Positions 8,443-16,597 of a stretch of DNA of 64,000 nt are shown here, in pieces. The translations under genes and the position numbers were made by a program. Location of the stretch: contig NZ_JAROCY010000002.1 of NCBI RefSeq assembly GCF_029436685.1, forward strand, positions 62,001-126,000, read 5' to 3'. The stretch's first letter is position 1. Each line of letters starts with the position of its first letter. The notes beneath the pieces were generated by a model that had not been told where the DNA came from, did no database searches, and worked only from the letters and a program-made list of their open reading frames with translations. Source of the DNA: Novosphingobium cyanobacteriorum. Its GTDB lineage: Bacteria; Pseudomonadota; Alphaproteobacteria; Sphingomonadales; Sphingomonadaceae.

Positions 8443-9764
8443 CCGAGACACTCACGCCCGAGGCCGCCCGCGCCATTGCCGAGGAAGCCTTCGTCTATGC
8501 CTATCCGATCGTGCACGGCTACCGCGCGATCCACTGGCTGGGCGTGCGCAAGGGCGGGTTCAACCGGTTGGACCACTACCGCCACATCATCGACCCGGCG
8601 GACGACCTCAACAAGGAAGTCCAGATCAACCTCGACACGCTCTACACACTGGTCCCGTTCGACATGCGGCGCGAACCGCTGGTGCTGACCGTACCGGCCT
8701 TTCCGGACCGCTATTTCAGCGTGCAGTTCTCCGACTTCTACATGCACAACTATGCCTGGCTCGGCACCCGCACGACCGGACAGGGCGGCGGCCGCTACCT
8801 GCTGGCCGGGCCCGGCTGGAACGGGGAAAAGCCTGAGGGTATCGACGCGATGATCCCCTGCGACACCGAGATTTCCTACTTCATCATCCGCATCCTGTGC
8901 CGCGGCAAGGCCGACGAGCCTGCCGTCAACGCCATCCAGGACGGGTTCCGGCTCGAGCCGCTGTCCACCTTCCTCGGCACCACGCCGCCGGCCGAAGCAC
9001 CGGACCCGGAATGGATGTGGCCGTCAAAGACCATGTTCAACAGCACCGACATCTATTCCTATTTTAATTACCTGCTGCGCTTCCTGGAACCGCGCGAGGA
9101 TGAGCGGGAGCTTTTCGCCGAGTTCGCCCGGATCAATCTCGGCTGGGGCAAGCACTTTGCTCTCGAAGACTTTGCACCGGACATCCAGCAGGCGATCCGC
9201 GAAGGCGCCACCGCCGCGTTCGAGCGGATCTGCGCCGCCGCCGCCAGCCCGGGCAAGATGGTCGACGGCTGGTATCTCGTCCCCCGCATCCGCGGAAACC
9301 GCGAACTGCTGTCAGGCACGGCGGAAAAGCGCTTTACCCGTGCGGTCCAGGCACGGGTCGGGATCTACGGCACCGATCTGGAGGAATGCGTCTACATCCC
9401 GTCGGAACACGAAGCCGATGGCAGCCGCGTGGACCCTTCGACCGGGGACTATATCCTTACCCTCAAGCCGCCGGTTCCGGCCACGGGGTTCTGGTCGATC
9501 ACGGCCTATGCCGCCGACACCCAGTTCCTCGTGCCCAACGAACTTGGCCGCTATGCCCTGGGGGATCGCGATCCGCTGATCATCGATCCGGACGGGCTGA
9601 TCCGCATCCACCTCCAGCAAACCGCACCCAAGGCAGAGCGGATGGCCAACTGGCTGCCGGTTCCCGGCTGTCCGCTGCTCATCGTGCTGCGTCTTTACAT
9701 CCCCTCGGCCGAGGTGGTGGCGGGCAACTACGTCCCGCCGCCCATCGTGAAAGCGGCCGCATGA
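8439..9764 (+). CDS. DUF1254/DUF1214 protein
   Basis: 441 residues from a TTG start that overlaps the stop of the previous gene; GAAAGGA eight bases upstream supports it. The N-terminal half is a DUF1254 domain (EEAFVYAYPIVHGYRA, then NLDTLYTLVPFDMRREPLVL) and the C-terminal third is DUF1214 (LTLKPPVPATGFWSITAYAA, LIRIHLQQTAP). No signal peptide is seen, unlike many family members. The fold's biochemical role is not established to my knowledge. Its place within a coupled operon of redox and transfer enzymes suggests a binding or enzymatic step on the shared substrate. It overlaps the next SDR by ATGA. Confidence 0.88.
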   Translation: MTETLTPEAARAIAEEAFVYAYPIVHGYRAIHWLGVRKGGFNRLDHYRHIIDPADDLNKEVQINLDTLYTLVPFDMRREPLVLTVPAFPDRYFSVQFSDFYMHNYAWLGTRTTGQGGGRYLLAGPGWNGEKPEGIDAMIPCDTEISYFIIRILCRGKADEPAVNAIQDGFRLEPLSTFLGTTPPAEAPDPEWMWPSKTMFNSTDIYSYFNYLLRFLEPREDERELFAEFARINLGWGKHFALEDFAPDIQQAIREGATAAFERICAAAASPGKMVDGWYLVPRIRGNRELLSGTAEKRFTRAVQARVGIYGTDLEECVYIPSEHEADGSRVDPSTGDYILTLKPPVPATGFWSITAYAADTQFLVPNELGRYALGDRDPLIIDPDGLIRIHLQQTAPKAERMANWLPVPGCPLLIVLRLYIPSAEVVAGNYVPPPIVKAAA

Positions 9765-10519
9765 CTGTGCCGGCTGACAAACCGATCATCATCGTGACGG
9801 GCGCCGGTAGTGGTATGGGCCGGGCAATTGCACAAGTCCTGCTTGCTCAAGGCTTGCCGATCCTGCTGGCCGGACGGCGGCGCGAACGGCTGGATGAAAC
9901 TGTGGCCGGTGCGGCAAATCAGGATCTTGCACGCGTGGCGGTTGGCGATCTCGGTTCGCCCGCGGGTGCCGATGCCCTGCTTGACGCAGTATGCGGCTGC
10001 AGGGTTTCTGCATTGGTCGCATCAGCCGGCGGTCAAGGCGATTTCATCAGGCCCGGCGCCGGTGCGGCCGCCGCAGAGACCGCCTGGCTTGCGGCCTTGC
10101 GCATGAATCTGTTCACCGCAGTCCTGCCGATCGAGGCAGTGCTGAGCCGGATCATTGACGGCGGCCGTATCATACTGATCGGATCGACCGCCGGGATTGA
10201 TGGCCAAGGTGGTCCCTATGCTACGGCCAAGGCGGCGCTGGCCGGCTATGGTCGCGATCTGGCCCGGCGCGTGGGTGGGCGTGGCATCACGGTGAACACG
10301 CTGGCCCCGGGTTTCATTTCCGATACAGATTTCTTCGAGGCTGGTGGATTTGGTCCGGTTAATTCGCTGATCGACGCCGCTGCTCGCCAGACCCTGCTCG
10401 GCCAGGTCGGTCGGTGCGACGATGTGGTTGCAGCCGTCGATTGGCTGCTCGGTCCAGGTGGGCGCTGGGTGACTGGCCAGACGATTTCCGTCAACGGGGG
10501 CACCATAATGGTCCAGTGA
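9761..10519 (+). CDS. Short-chain dehydrogenase/reductase, last gene of the P450 operon
   Basis: 252 residues. Clear classical motifs: TGAGSGMG nucleotide loop, ASAGG replacing NNAG, catalytic Ser in IGSTAG and YATAK, then LAPGFISDTD. The ATG overlaps the DUF1254 stop. It is only distantly similar to the first SDR of the operon, so it probably acts at another step. A strong hairpin follows four bases after the stop and closes the operon. Confidence 0.92.
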   Translation: MTVPADKPIIIVTGAGSGMGRAIAQVLLAQGLPILLAGRRRERLDETVAGAANQDLARVAVGDLGSPAGADALLDAVCGCRVSALVASAGGQGDFIRPGAGAAAAETAWLAALRMNLFTAVLPIEAVLSRIIDGGRIILIGSTAGIDGQGGPYATAKAALAGYGRDLARRVGGRGITVNTLAPGFISDTDFFEAGGFGPVNSLIDAAARQTLLGQVGRCDDVVAAVDWLLGPGGRWVTGQTISVNGGTIMVQ

Positions 10520-10522
10520 CCA

Positions 10523-10547
10523 GCCGCACCTCGCTTTGAGGTGCGGC
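10523..10547 (+). terminator. Terminator of the P450 operon
   Basis: GCCGCACCTC, loop GCTTT, GAGGTGCGGC: a perfect 10-bp stem right after the last SDR, followed by CTGTCTT. No long T-run. Confidence 0.7.
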
Positions 10548-10731
10548 CTGTCTTGCGGGCCATCAGGCGGCGGGCGAGTTGTTCAGGCCTAGCCCATGAC
10601 TGCCGATTCCCGTCAGTGATCGAATCGCCCATGTCAACGATCACCCGCAGAGCGTTGTTGGCAAGAACGCTTATGGCCAAGAACACGGGTCGGGCGCCGC
10701 GCGAAATATAGCTCACCCATGGCTTCGCCAT
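10546..10731 (-). pseudogene. Fragment of an SGNH/GDSL-type hydrolase
   Basis: On the minus strand the translation contains VIVDMGDSITDGNR followed by QLARRLMA, which matches block I of SGNH/GDSL esterases (GDSITDG, with the nucleophile Ser) and the helix that follows. Homology stops abruptly toward 10546, before the Asn and His/Asp blocks, and the region upstream of 10731 is not recognisable. It cannot encode an active enzyme. It continues the line of decayed genes up to 11490 and may be the relic of a deacetylase from a lost polysaccharide locus. Confidence 0.55.
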
Positions 10732-10836
10732 CTCTGCCCAGGTGTCGAGACGTCGACCGTGTAGGCTCGACGCGGTGCCTGGAACGCCATCTTGGTGTCG
10801 TTCGCCGCCTGGTTCCGCGCGCTCAACCGGACAGGC

Positions 10837-11128
10837 CTAGGCATAGCAATGGACGATGGCCTCGGCCCTGGACAACATCGATTCGATCGGATCGGTCACG
10901 TTGTGTGACGTGTCGATCATTTGGCAGGGATTGAAGCCGTCACTCCTGTTGCCCCTGGGGCAGCACCGCCTCGGTCGGATCCGTCGAACCGAGCTGGCGG
11001 CCGATCTCGATGCATTCGATGTTGTGCTCGATTGCCTGACGACGGGCGCCGGCATCCTGGGAGGACAGCGAACCGTTGGCGTAGCTGTGGGCTTGCGTCG
11101 GCTGGTCCTGGAAAGTGCTTGCGTTGAC
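10837..11128 (-). pseudogene. Remnant of L-rhamnose isomerase with large internal deletion
   Basis: Two minus-strand segments match the L-rhamnose isomerase family in order. Segment one (11128 to about 10983) reads VNASTFQDQPTQAHSYANGS and then IEHNIECIEIGRQLGS. Segment two (about 10940 to 10837), in a different frame, reads MIDTSHNVTDPIESML and AEAIVHCYA, ending in TAG, the family's usual C-terminus. The roughly 200 residues of barrel that should lie between them are missing, and the join shifts frame. The 5' end is fused directly to the LacI remnant. Family assignment is from memory of the conserved motifs, so it should be confirmed by search. Confidence 0.65.
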
Positions 11129-11490
11129 TTGCAGCATGGCTGCCAGCCGTCGGTCGATCTCTTCATCTTCGAGCTTCGAGTCGAGATGGTCGATCCGCAG
11201 ATGGTAACCTCGCTCGAGGCAAGAGCGGTACGCGCCTCTCTGCACTTTGATGGTGTAGTTGGGACCGGGGTTGTCGATCAGCAGCCCGATGATGAAGGCG
11301 TGTGCACCGGCTAGCGATCGCGCTGCGACATCGGCACATAAGACAAGCCGCCATGACCTTATCGCGCATCTTCTGCGAGACGTGGGGTTCTCCATTGACC
11401 ACGCGCGACACACTCTTGATCGAGACACCCGCCGCCCGCGCGACATCTTCGATCGTCGCACGTGCCGCGCCGCTCCACTCCAGTTTCCAT
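11129..11490 (-). pseudogene. Remnant of a LacI-family regulator
   Basis: Minus-strand pieces in three frames make a LacI N-terminus: a possible start METGVERRGT at 11490, then after a one-base shift ATIEDVARAAGVSIKSVSRV with VNGEPHVSQKMRDKVMAA (the DNA-binding helices and hinge approach), then after a second shift with loss of about ten residues DVAARSLAGAHAFIIGLL and IDNPGPNYTIKVQRGAYR of the ligand domain. The coding then runs straight into rhamnose-isomerase sequence near 11129, so most of the ligand domain is deleted. It was probably the regulator of the lost sugar genes next to it. Confidence 0.75.
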
Positions 11491-11521
11491 TGTCACGCCA
11501 TTGTTGCGGCTGCGATGGTCC

Positions 11522-12487
11522 TTATGCCACGATCGTGCCGAGAAACGCCCGTGCCCTGATGACCGATTGCATCCGGCTGTTCGCGAACGGTGGATCCTGC
11601 TCGATATAGTAGTGCGAGACGCCGGCTGCTTCGGCAGCACGCAACAGTCTGGGCCAGTTCTGCATGCCCGTGCCGACATCCGCCGGGGCCTGCTGCATGG
11701 CGAAGTTGGGCTGGTTGCTGGCCATGATGTCCTTGACGTGGATCGCCTGCACGCGCCCGCGCAGCCTGAGCAACTCGTCCGCCGGATCGATGCCGGCCGC
11801 CGCGACCCACCCCACATCCAGTTCGACCCGGACCAGGGCGGGATCGGCTTCTTCGAGCAAGATATCCCACCCCCGGACCGTTCCTTCCAGCGGTTGGAAC
11901 TCAACGTTGTGGTTGTGATATGCGAGGGAAATTCCATAAGGGCGCAGCGCCATTGCGCGCTCATTGAGCAGCTTCGCGCCTTTCTTCCAGTACGCTACGC
12001 CACCTGCGTTGGTGGCAGCAGCAATGGCCAGGCCGATGTTGCGCTCCTTGGGAATCTGAAAGCCCTTCGGCGTTGGAAGGGAAGGCATGACCACGTGACG
12101 AACGCCGAGCACATTCAACGCATCGGCAATTTCCTGCGCTGGATTGAGTATGGTCAGCGCATCGGGATAGAATGGACTGGGCGCGAACAGGTGGATCGAG
12201 CTGAAGCGAACCCCGGCGCGATCTGCTGCTGCCCTCAGTTGCTGTGGAGAGCGCCCTAAAAAGCCCGGCAGTTCAAGATCGGTGATGCCGAGCTTCGCCA
12301 CGGCTGCCAAAGTGCCGTCGAGGTCCTGCTCGACATTCTCACCCACCGTGTAGAGCTGCAGCCCGATGGGCTTGCCGATGCGCTCGAAAAAGGGGCGACG
12401 GCGGGCGGCGAGCAGGGGTTCGTTCGTCATTGCGGCCAATCCCGTGGCACCCAGGGCGAACATGGCCGAGCGACGGCTGAGCTGCAT
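11522..12487 (-). CDS. Tat-exported sugar phosphate isomerase/epimerase-like TIM-barrel protein
   Basis: 321 residues. The N-terminus SRRSAMFALGATGLAAM fits a twin-arginine signal (SRRxxxF, hydrophobic core). The remainder is an AP-endonuclease-2-type TIM barrel (xylose isomerase-like): IGLQLYTVGENVEQDLDGTL, LGITDLELPG, ISLAYHNHNVEF, LVRVELDVGWVAAAG, and a terminal SHYYIEQDPP. His-Asn-His and Glu/Asp residues at strand ends would bind a divalent metal. Periplasmic members occur in sugar loci, but their substrates are mostly unknown. It lies intact beside decayed LacI, rhamnose isomerase and GDSL genes on the same strand, so it may be a survivor of that cluster or itself losing function. Confidence 0.85.
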   Translation of the reverse strand: MQLSRRSAMFALGATGLAAMTNEPLLAARRRPFFERIGKPIGLQLYTVGENVEQDLDGTLAAVAKLGITDLELPGFLGRSPQQLRAAADRAGVRFSSIHLFAPSPFYPDALTILNPAQEIADALNVLGVRHVVMPSLPTPKGFQIPKERNIGLAIAAATNAGGVAYWKKGAKLLNERAMALRPYGISLAYHNHNVEFQPLEGTVRGWDILLEEADPALVRVELDVGWVAAAGIDPADELLRLRGRVQAIHVKDIMASNQPNFAMQQAPADVGTGMQNWPRLLRAAEAAGVSHYYIEQDPPFANSRMQSVIRARAFLGTIVA

Positions 12488-12624
12488 TGTCCGATCTCCC
12501 GTAGCTGCAGCATCCCGTTCGCCCAGCCGTTGCAGGCCAAGATGTCGATATGATTGGCAGTGCTGTCAACGTCCGATACCGCAAGGCCTTGCTGGCACAC
12601 TCATCCCCGGGCTGCGGTTCGGAA

Positions 12625-12833
12625 ATGTTCGTTCACGTGTTCGCATTTCGCTGGAATGATAACGTCAACGCCGAAGACAGGCTTCGGGCCCGAGAGGCCA
12701 TCAGTTGGCCAAGTCGGTCCCATACGCGCTCACCGGTGTCATGGTACTCGTGGTTGAGGAGGCGTTTGCCTCGTATGAGAAGCATCCTCGTCATGCCAGA
12801 TTGCTGGATTGGCTGGTGCCGTTCGATCTCTAG
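12625..12833 (+). pseudogene. Decayed Dabb-domain (stress-responsive alpha/beta barrel) gene
   Basis: The ATG at 12625 opens MFVHVFAFRWNDNVNAEDRL, a typical Dabb N-terminus. About 30 codons later the frame must shift to read LTGVMVLVVEEAFASYEKHP and RHARLLDWLVPFDL before TAG at 12831-12833, a typical Dabb C-terminus. The 209 bases are not a multiple of three and about 25 central residues are missing compared with the ~95-residue family. It is therefore a pseudogene with an internal deletion. Confidence 0.7.
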
Positions 12834-12997
12834 GGATCAGCAGGCTTGGTCGATCAGAGATTCAATCCGGGCGTGCGGTAACGCGGCATTCGATGTCCTG
12901 CGCGCAGCAGGGATTGCGAACTGCATGGTCGCGGCAACCAAGCTTGCCCACCCCCACCGTCGCCGCTCGAGCTTTGTCGGACACCGGTTGGATAAAA

Positions 12998-13016
12998 TTG
13001 TTATGCCATATACCAA
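12998..13016. promoter_or_regulatory. Imperfect palindrome upstream of the serine hydrolase-TonB receptor operon
   Basis: TTGTTATGCCATATACCAA has dyad symmetry of the form TTG-N-TAT-N5-ATA-N-CAA and lies 84 bases before the chosen start at 13101. Its half sites resemble GntR-family operators (TGGTATACCA type). The rest of 12834-13100 shows no coding sequence. Confidence 0.35.
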
Positions 13017-13100
13017 ATGGGTGATGCCGATCCTGCCGTGATGTATACGATGTTCCCAAAGGCAAGCATTCTTAGGTCGCGCCGCAGGGAGATGGTTCGT

Positions 13101-14336
13101 ATGACATTTGCAATTCGTCTGGTCGTTGGTGCGTTGGCCGCCATGCTGCCCGCGCAAGTGCCGGTCCTGGCCCAGCAGCAACTACCTGCGCAATTGCAAT
13201 CGGGGGCCAGCTCGGATGTGCCCGTTGCCACGCAGGTGATGCGTTGGCACATGAACGATGCCGACGTGAACAGCTTTGCCTTCCGCAACATGGACCAGCT
13301 GTTTACGACGCGAACCGTGGCGCATTCCGGATCAACCTGGACCTTTCCCAAGGTCGAGCGGCCGATGGACTTTTCCTATGCGTTCGATGGCAAGACGTTC
13401 ACCGCCCAGCAGGCGCTGGAGCGGACCTATACCAATGCCCTGCTGATCATGAAGGACGGGCGGATTGTCACCGAGATCTATCGCAACGGTTCGAACGAGC
13501 GCACGCGCTTCATGGGCTGGTCGATGACAAAGTCGATCACCTCGACGTTGGTCGGCGCAGCGTTGGCTGATGGGCTGATCGGCTCGCTCGACGATCAGAT
13601 CGTGAAGTATCTGCCCGAACTGAAGGGCAGCGGCTATGATGGCGTGACCATCCGCCAGATCCTGCAGATGCGTTCGGGCGTCGATTATGAAGAACGCTAT
13701 GACTTCGCCAATCCCGGCATCGCGGCAAGCAATCACATCAATGCGCTGGTCAAGAACGTCGTGCGATTTGCCGATGCAGCCCGCACGATCAAGCGCAAGT
13801 CGAAGCCGGGTGAGGTTTTCGCCTACAAGACCATAGACACTGCCGTGCTGGGCTGGCTGATCGAGCGTGTCAGCGGGGGATCGGTTGCCGCCTATACCGC
13901 CCGCAAGCTGTGGGAGCCGCTCGGCACCGAGGCTGACGGGTTCTACATCATGGACGGCCAGCCTGGCACGGGCCGCGAATTCAGCGGCGCAGGCTACAAC
14001 GCCACCCTGCGCGATTGGGCGCGTTTTGGCCAGATGATGCTCAATGGCGGCATGGCCAACGGAAAGCGCGTGGTTAGCGAGGAGTGGGTAACGGCGGCGC
14101 AGGCGCCCGCTGGACAGGAGACTGGTCCCGAAGGCGGCTATGGCTATCAGTGGTGGACCATGGGCAATTCGCCAGCCTATTCGGCCATCGGCCTCCAAGG
14201 CCAATACGTATACATCGATCCGGCAAGCAAGACGGTTGTAGTCAAGCTCAGCTATTTCCCGCCCCAAGACGATGTCGTTTCTCAGGAAACGCTGGCGTTT
14301 CTTGCCGCAGCTTCGGCGTGGAAGCCGGCACCGTAA
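13101..14336 (+). CDS. Secreted serine hydrolase of the beta-lactamase/penicillin-binding family
   Basis: 411 residues. The start was set at the ATG with GGAG nine bases upstream and a signal peptide (MTFAIRLVVGALAAMLPAQV, cut near VLAQ). The active-site SxxK is Ser141-Met-Thr-Lys144 in GWSMTKS. The second motif is YKT (FAYKTIDTAVLG) instead of the usual Tyr-x-Asn, and the third is a Gly-rich GLQGQ in place of KTG. This is the class C-like esterase/peptidase group (EstB-like), not a clear antibiotic resistance enzyme. It is 23 bases upstream of a TonB receptor, so it may process the receptor's ligand. A role on an ester or peptide nutrient is inference. Confidence 0.85.
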   Translation: MTFAIRLVVGALAAMLPAQVPVLAQQQLPAQLQSGASSDVPVATQVMRWHMNDADVNSFAFRNMDQLFTTRTVAHSGSTWTFPKVERPMDFSYAFDGKTFTAQQALERTYTNALLIMKDGRIVTEIYRNGSNERTRFMGWSMTKSITSTLVGAALADGLIGSLDDQIVKYLPELKGSGYDGVTIRQILQMRSGVDYEERYDFANPGIAASNHINALVKNVVRFADAARTIKRKSKPGEVFAYKTIDTAVLGWLIERVSGGSVAAYTARKLWEPLGTEADGFYIMDGQPGTGREFSGAGYNATLRDWARFGQMMLNGGMANGKRVVSEEWVTAAQAPAGQETGPEGGYGYQWWTMGNSPAYSAIGLQGQYVYIDPASKTVVVKLSYFPPQDDVVSQETLAFLAAASAWKPAP

Positions 14337-14359
14337 TAGACAAATACAGGGAGGACATA

Positions 14360-16561
14360 ATGAAGACTCAGTTTACGCTGGGCTGCGCCATGGCGCTGGC
14401 CCTCGCCACGCAGGCCGGCAGTGCTCTTGCGCAATCTGCGCAGGAGACGGTGACTGCACCCGAGGTTGCCGAGGAAGGCGTTGGCGAAATCATTGTCACC
14501 GCGCAGCGCCGCAAGGAAAAACTGCAGGACGTGGCGGTATCGGCCACTGCATTTGATGCTGGCGCGCTGGCCGACAAGGCGGTGACCAACCTTGCCGATC
14601 TGCAGAACGCCAGCCCTGCGCTGTCGATCTCGGATGGCGGCATCACCCAGTCCATCAACATCCGCGGTATCGGCCTTGCCAGCAACTCGCCTAGCGTGAC
14701 TGCGGGTGTCGCAACCTACGTCGACGGCCTGTTCCAGCCGCCGATCGTCCAGGCCAACAGCTTCTACGATCTCGCCAGCGTCGAAGTGCTGCGCGGGCCG
14801 CAAGGTACGCTCGTTGGTTCGAACTCCACCGGGGGCGCTATCTTCATCAACACGCAAAACCCGCAGCTAGACGCAGGTCTTGGGGGTTATGCGATGTTTG
14901 GCGGCGGCAACTACGGTTCTGTCCAGTCCGAGGCGGCAATCAACCTGCCAGTCTCCGACACCTTCGGCTTCCGTGCTGCGGGTTTTTACCGCAACCGCGA
15001 CAGTTTCTACAAGAGCGTCGGGCCCGTCTTCAATAATGCGGGCAGGCTGCGCGAAGGCGGCGGGCGCTTCACCGCGATGTGGAAGCCGGGGTCGTTCCAG
15101 GCCGTGGCGAAGGTCTCCTTCAACGATCGTGATACAGGCGGCTACGCCTATCGTCCGATCCTCGGAACACCCTACGATGTGTTCCGCGAAGGCGACATCC
15201 GCACGATCAGCTTCGACACGCCGGTCGCGAACCGCGAACGCGCGTTCCAGGCCAGCCTAGAACTGCGGCAGGAGCTGGCGAACGGCATCACCCTGCGCTC
15301 GGTGACGGGTTACCAGCACAAGCGCATTAACGCCCTGAACGACATTGACGCTTCCGCCGGTCCGGGCGGTATTGCTGAGGACTACTTCGCCGGCGAAAAG
15401 GTCTACACGCAGGAAGTGAACATTATCTCGCCCACCGAAGGCCGGTTTGACTGGATCCTCGGCGGCTATTTCCAGCGCAATGACATCTCGATCCGTATCC
15501 TGCAGGATCAGCAGGGTTTCCCGACTGACATCATCGGTGGCAACCAGCGCACGACCACCGGCGTGTTCGCGCAGGGCAACTACGAGATCATCCCGGGTCT
15601 CGAAGCGCAACTCGGTGTGCGCTATTCGACCTACAAGGCAACCGGCTATGGCGATGTGACGATCGGCAACGGCATTCCGGGCTTTCCGCCTGGTGGTCTG
15701 GCTGTTGCTTCCTTGGCGGGGAGCCACAAGGACTCTCTGGCCACCGGCAAGTTCGCGCTCAACTGGAAGATCGATCCGGACAACTTGCTCTATGCGCTCG
15801 TCGCACGCGGGTACAAGCCAGGCGGCTTCAATTCGCCCACCTCGAACTTCGATCCGGAGCGCGTGATCAGCTATGAAGCGGGCTGGAAGTCTGCCTTCCT
15901 GCGCAATCGCATCCGCACCCAGCTCAGCGCGTTCTACAACAAGTACGCGAACTTTCAATTCAACGTGGTCGAGCCGAGCACCGGCTTTGCCGGCGTCGAA
16001 AACATCTCGACGGTCGAGATCAAGGGCGTGGAAGCGCAGGTGCAGGGGCGCTTCGGCGGCTTCGGCTTCGATGCCAACGTGGCTTATGTGGACTCGGACC
16101 TGGCCAGCGTCACTTTCGTCAACACCCGGACGTTCGGCGGGGCCAACCTTGGCCCGCAGTGCCCGACCGGTACGCCGTCATCGCCGCCGTTCTGCTTCGA
16201 CTATACGCCGTTCATCCAGACCACTGGCGGCGGCCCGAACCTCTATGCTCCCCGCTGGACCTGGGGCGGTGGCGTCGAATACGAGATCCCGCTGGGTGGC
16301 GAAATGTCCCTCACCCCGCGCGTCAACTATGCCTACGTCGGCGAGCAGTTCACCTACATCGGCTATTCGCGACTGTCGGACCGGCTCAATCCGCGCGGCC
16401 TGCTTTCGGCAATCGTCACGCTCAGGATCAACGACAAGCTGAAGCTCGAGGCCTGGGGTACCAACCTCACCAACAAGGAATACATCACCGGCCAGCTCAA
16501 CTCGAACGAGTTCTACGGCGCCCCGCGTGAGTATGGCATCAAGCTGAACGTGACGTTCTGA
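14360..16561 (+). CDS. TonB-dependent outer-membrane receptor
   Basis: 733 residues, starting at the ATG after GGAGG. A signal peptide (to about SALAQ) is followed by a TonB box-like EIIVTAQRRKEKLQDVAVS, a plug domain (NIRGIGLASN, ATYVDGLFQPP, SVEVLRGPQGTLVGSNSTGG) and a 22-strand-type barrel ending in the aromatic YGIKLNVTF. This is the sphingomonad small-molecule receptor type rather than the large sugar type at 21443. It probably imports a hydrophobic or complex nutrient. Cotranscribed with the upstream serine hydrolase; the facing LuxR gene ends 36 bases beyond it. Confidence 0.95.
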   Translation: MKTQFTLGCAMALALATQAGSALAQSAQETVTAPEVAEEGVGEIIVTAQRRKEKLQDVAVSATAFDAGALADKAVTNLADLQNASPALSISDGGITQSINIRGIGLASNSPSVTAGVATYVDGLFQPPIVQANSFYDLASVEVLRGPQGTLVGSNSTGGAIFINTQNPQLDAGLGGYAMFGGGNYGSVQSEAAINLPVSDTFGFRAAGFYRNRDSFYKSVGPVFNNAGRLREGGGRFTAMWKPGSFQAVAKVSFNDRDTGGYAYRPILGTPYDVFREGDIRTISFDTPVANRERAFQASLELRQELANGITLRSVTGYQHKRINALNDIDASAGPGGIAEDYFAGEKVYTQEVNIISPTEGRFDWILGGYFQRNDISIRILQDQQGFPTDIIGGNQRTTTGVFAQGNYEIIPGLEAQLGVRYSTYKATGYGDVTIGNGIPGFPPGGLAVASLAGSHKDSLATGKFALNWKIDPDNLLYALVARGYKPGGFNSPTSNFDPERVISYEAGWKSAFLRNRIRTQLSAFYNKYANFQFNVVEPSTGFAGVENISTVEIKGVEAQVQGRFGGFGFDANVAYVDSDLASVTFVNTRTFGGANLGPQCPTGTPSSPPFCFDYTPFIQTTGGGPNLYAPRWTWGGGVEYEIPLGGEMSLTPRVNYAYVGEQFTYIGYSRLSDRLNPRGLLSAIVTLRINDKLKLEAWGTNLTNKEYITGQLNSNEFYGAPREYGIKLNVTF

Positions 16562-16569
16562 TACGAAAA

Positions 16570-16597
16570 GGTCCGGGACGGTGACCCGTTCCGGACC
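16570..16597. terminator. Bidirectional terminator between TonB receptor and LuxR gene
   Basis: GGTCCGGGACGG, loop TGAC, CCGTTCCGGACC: a 12-bp stem with one G-U pair between two converging genes. On the minus strand it is followed by CTTTTC, so it best fits the LuxR gene's terminator. Confidence 0.75.

Noticed and set aside
13101..14336. Antibiotic-resistance beta-lactamase
   Set aside because: The SxxK fold is shared, but the second and third motifs are atypical and the context is a nutrient operon.
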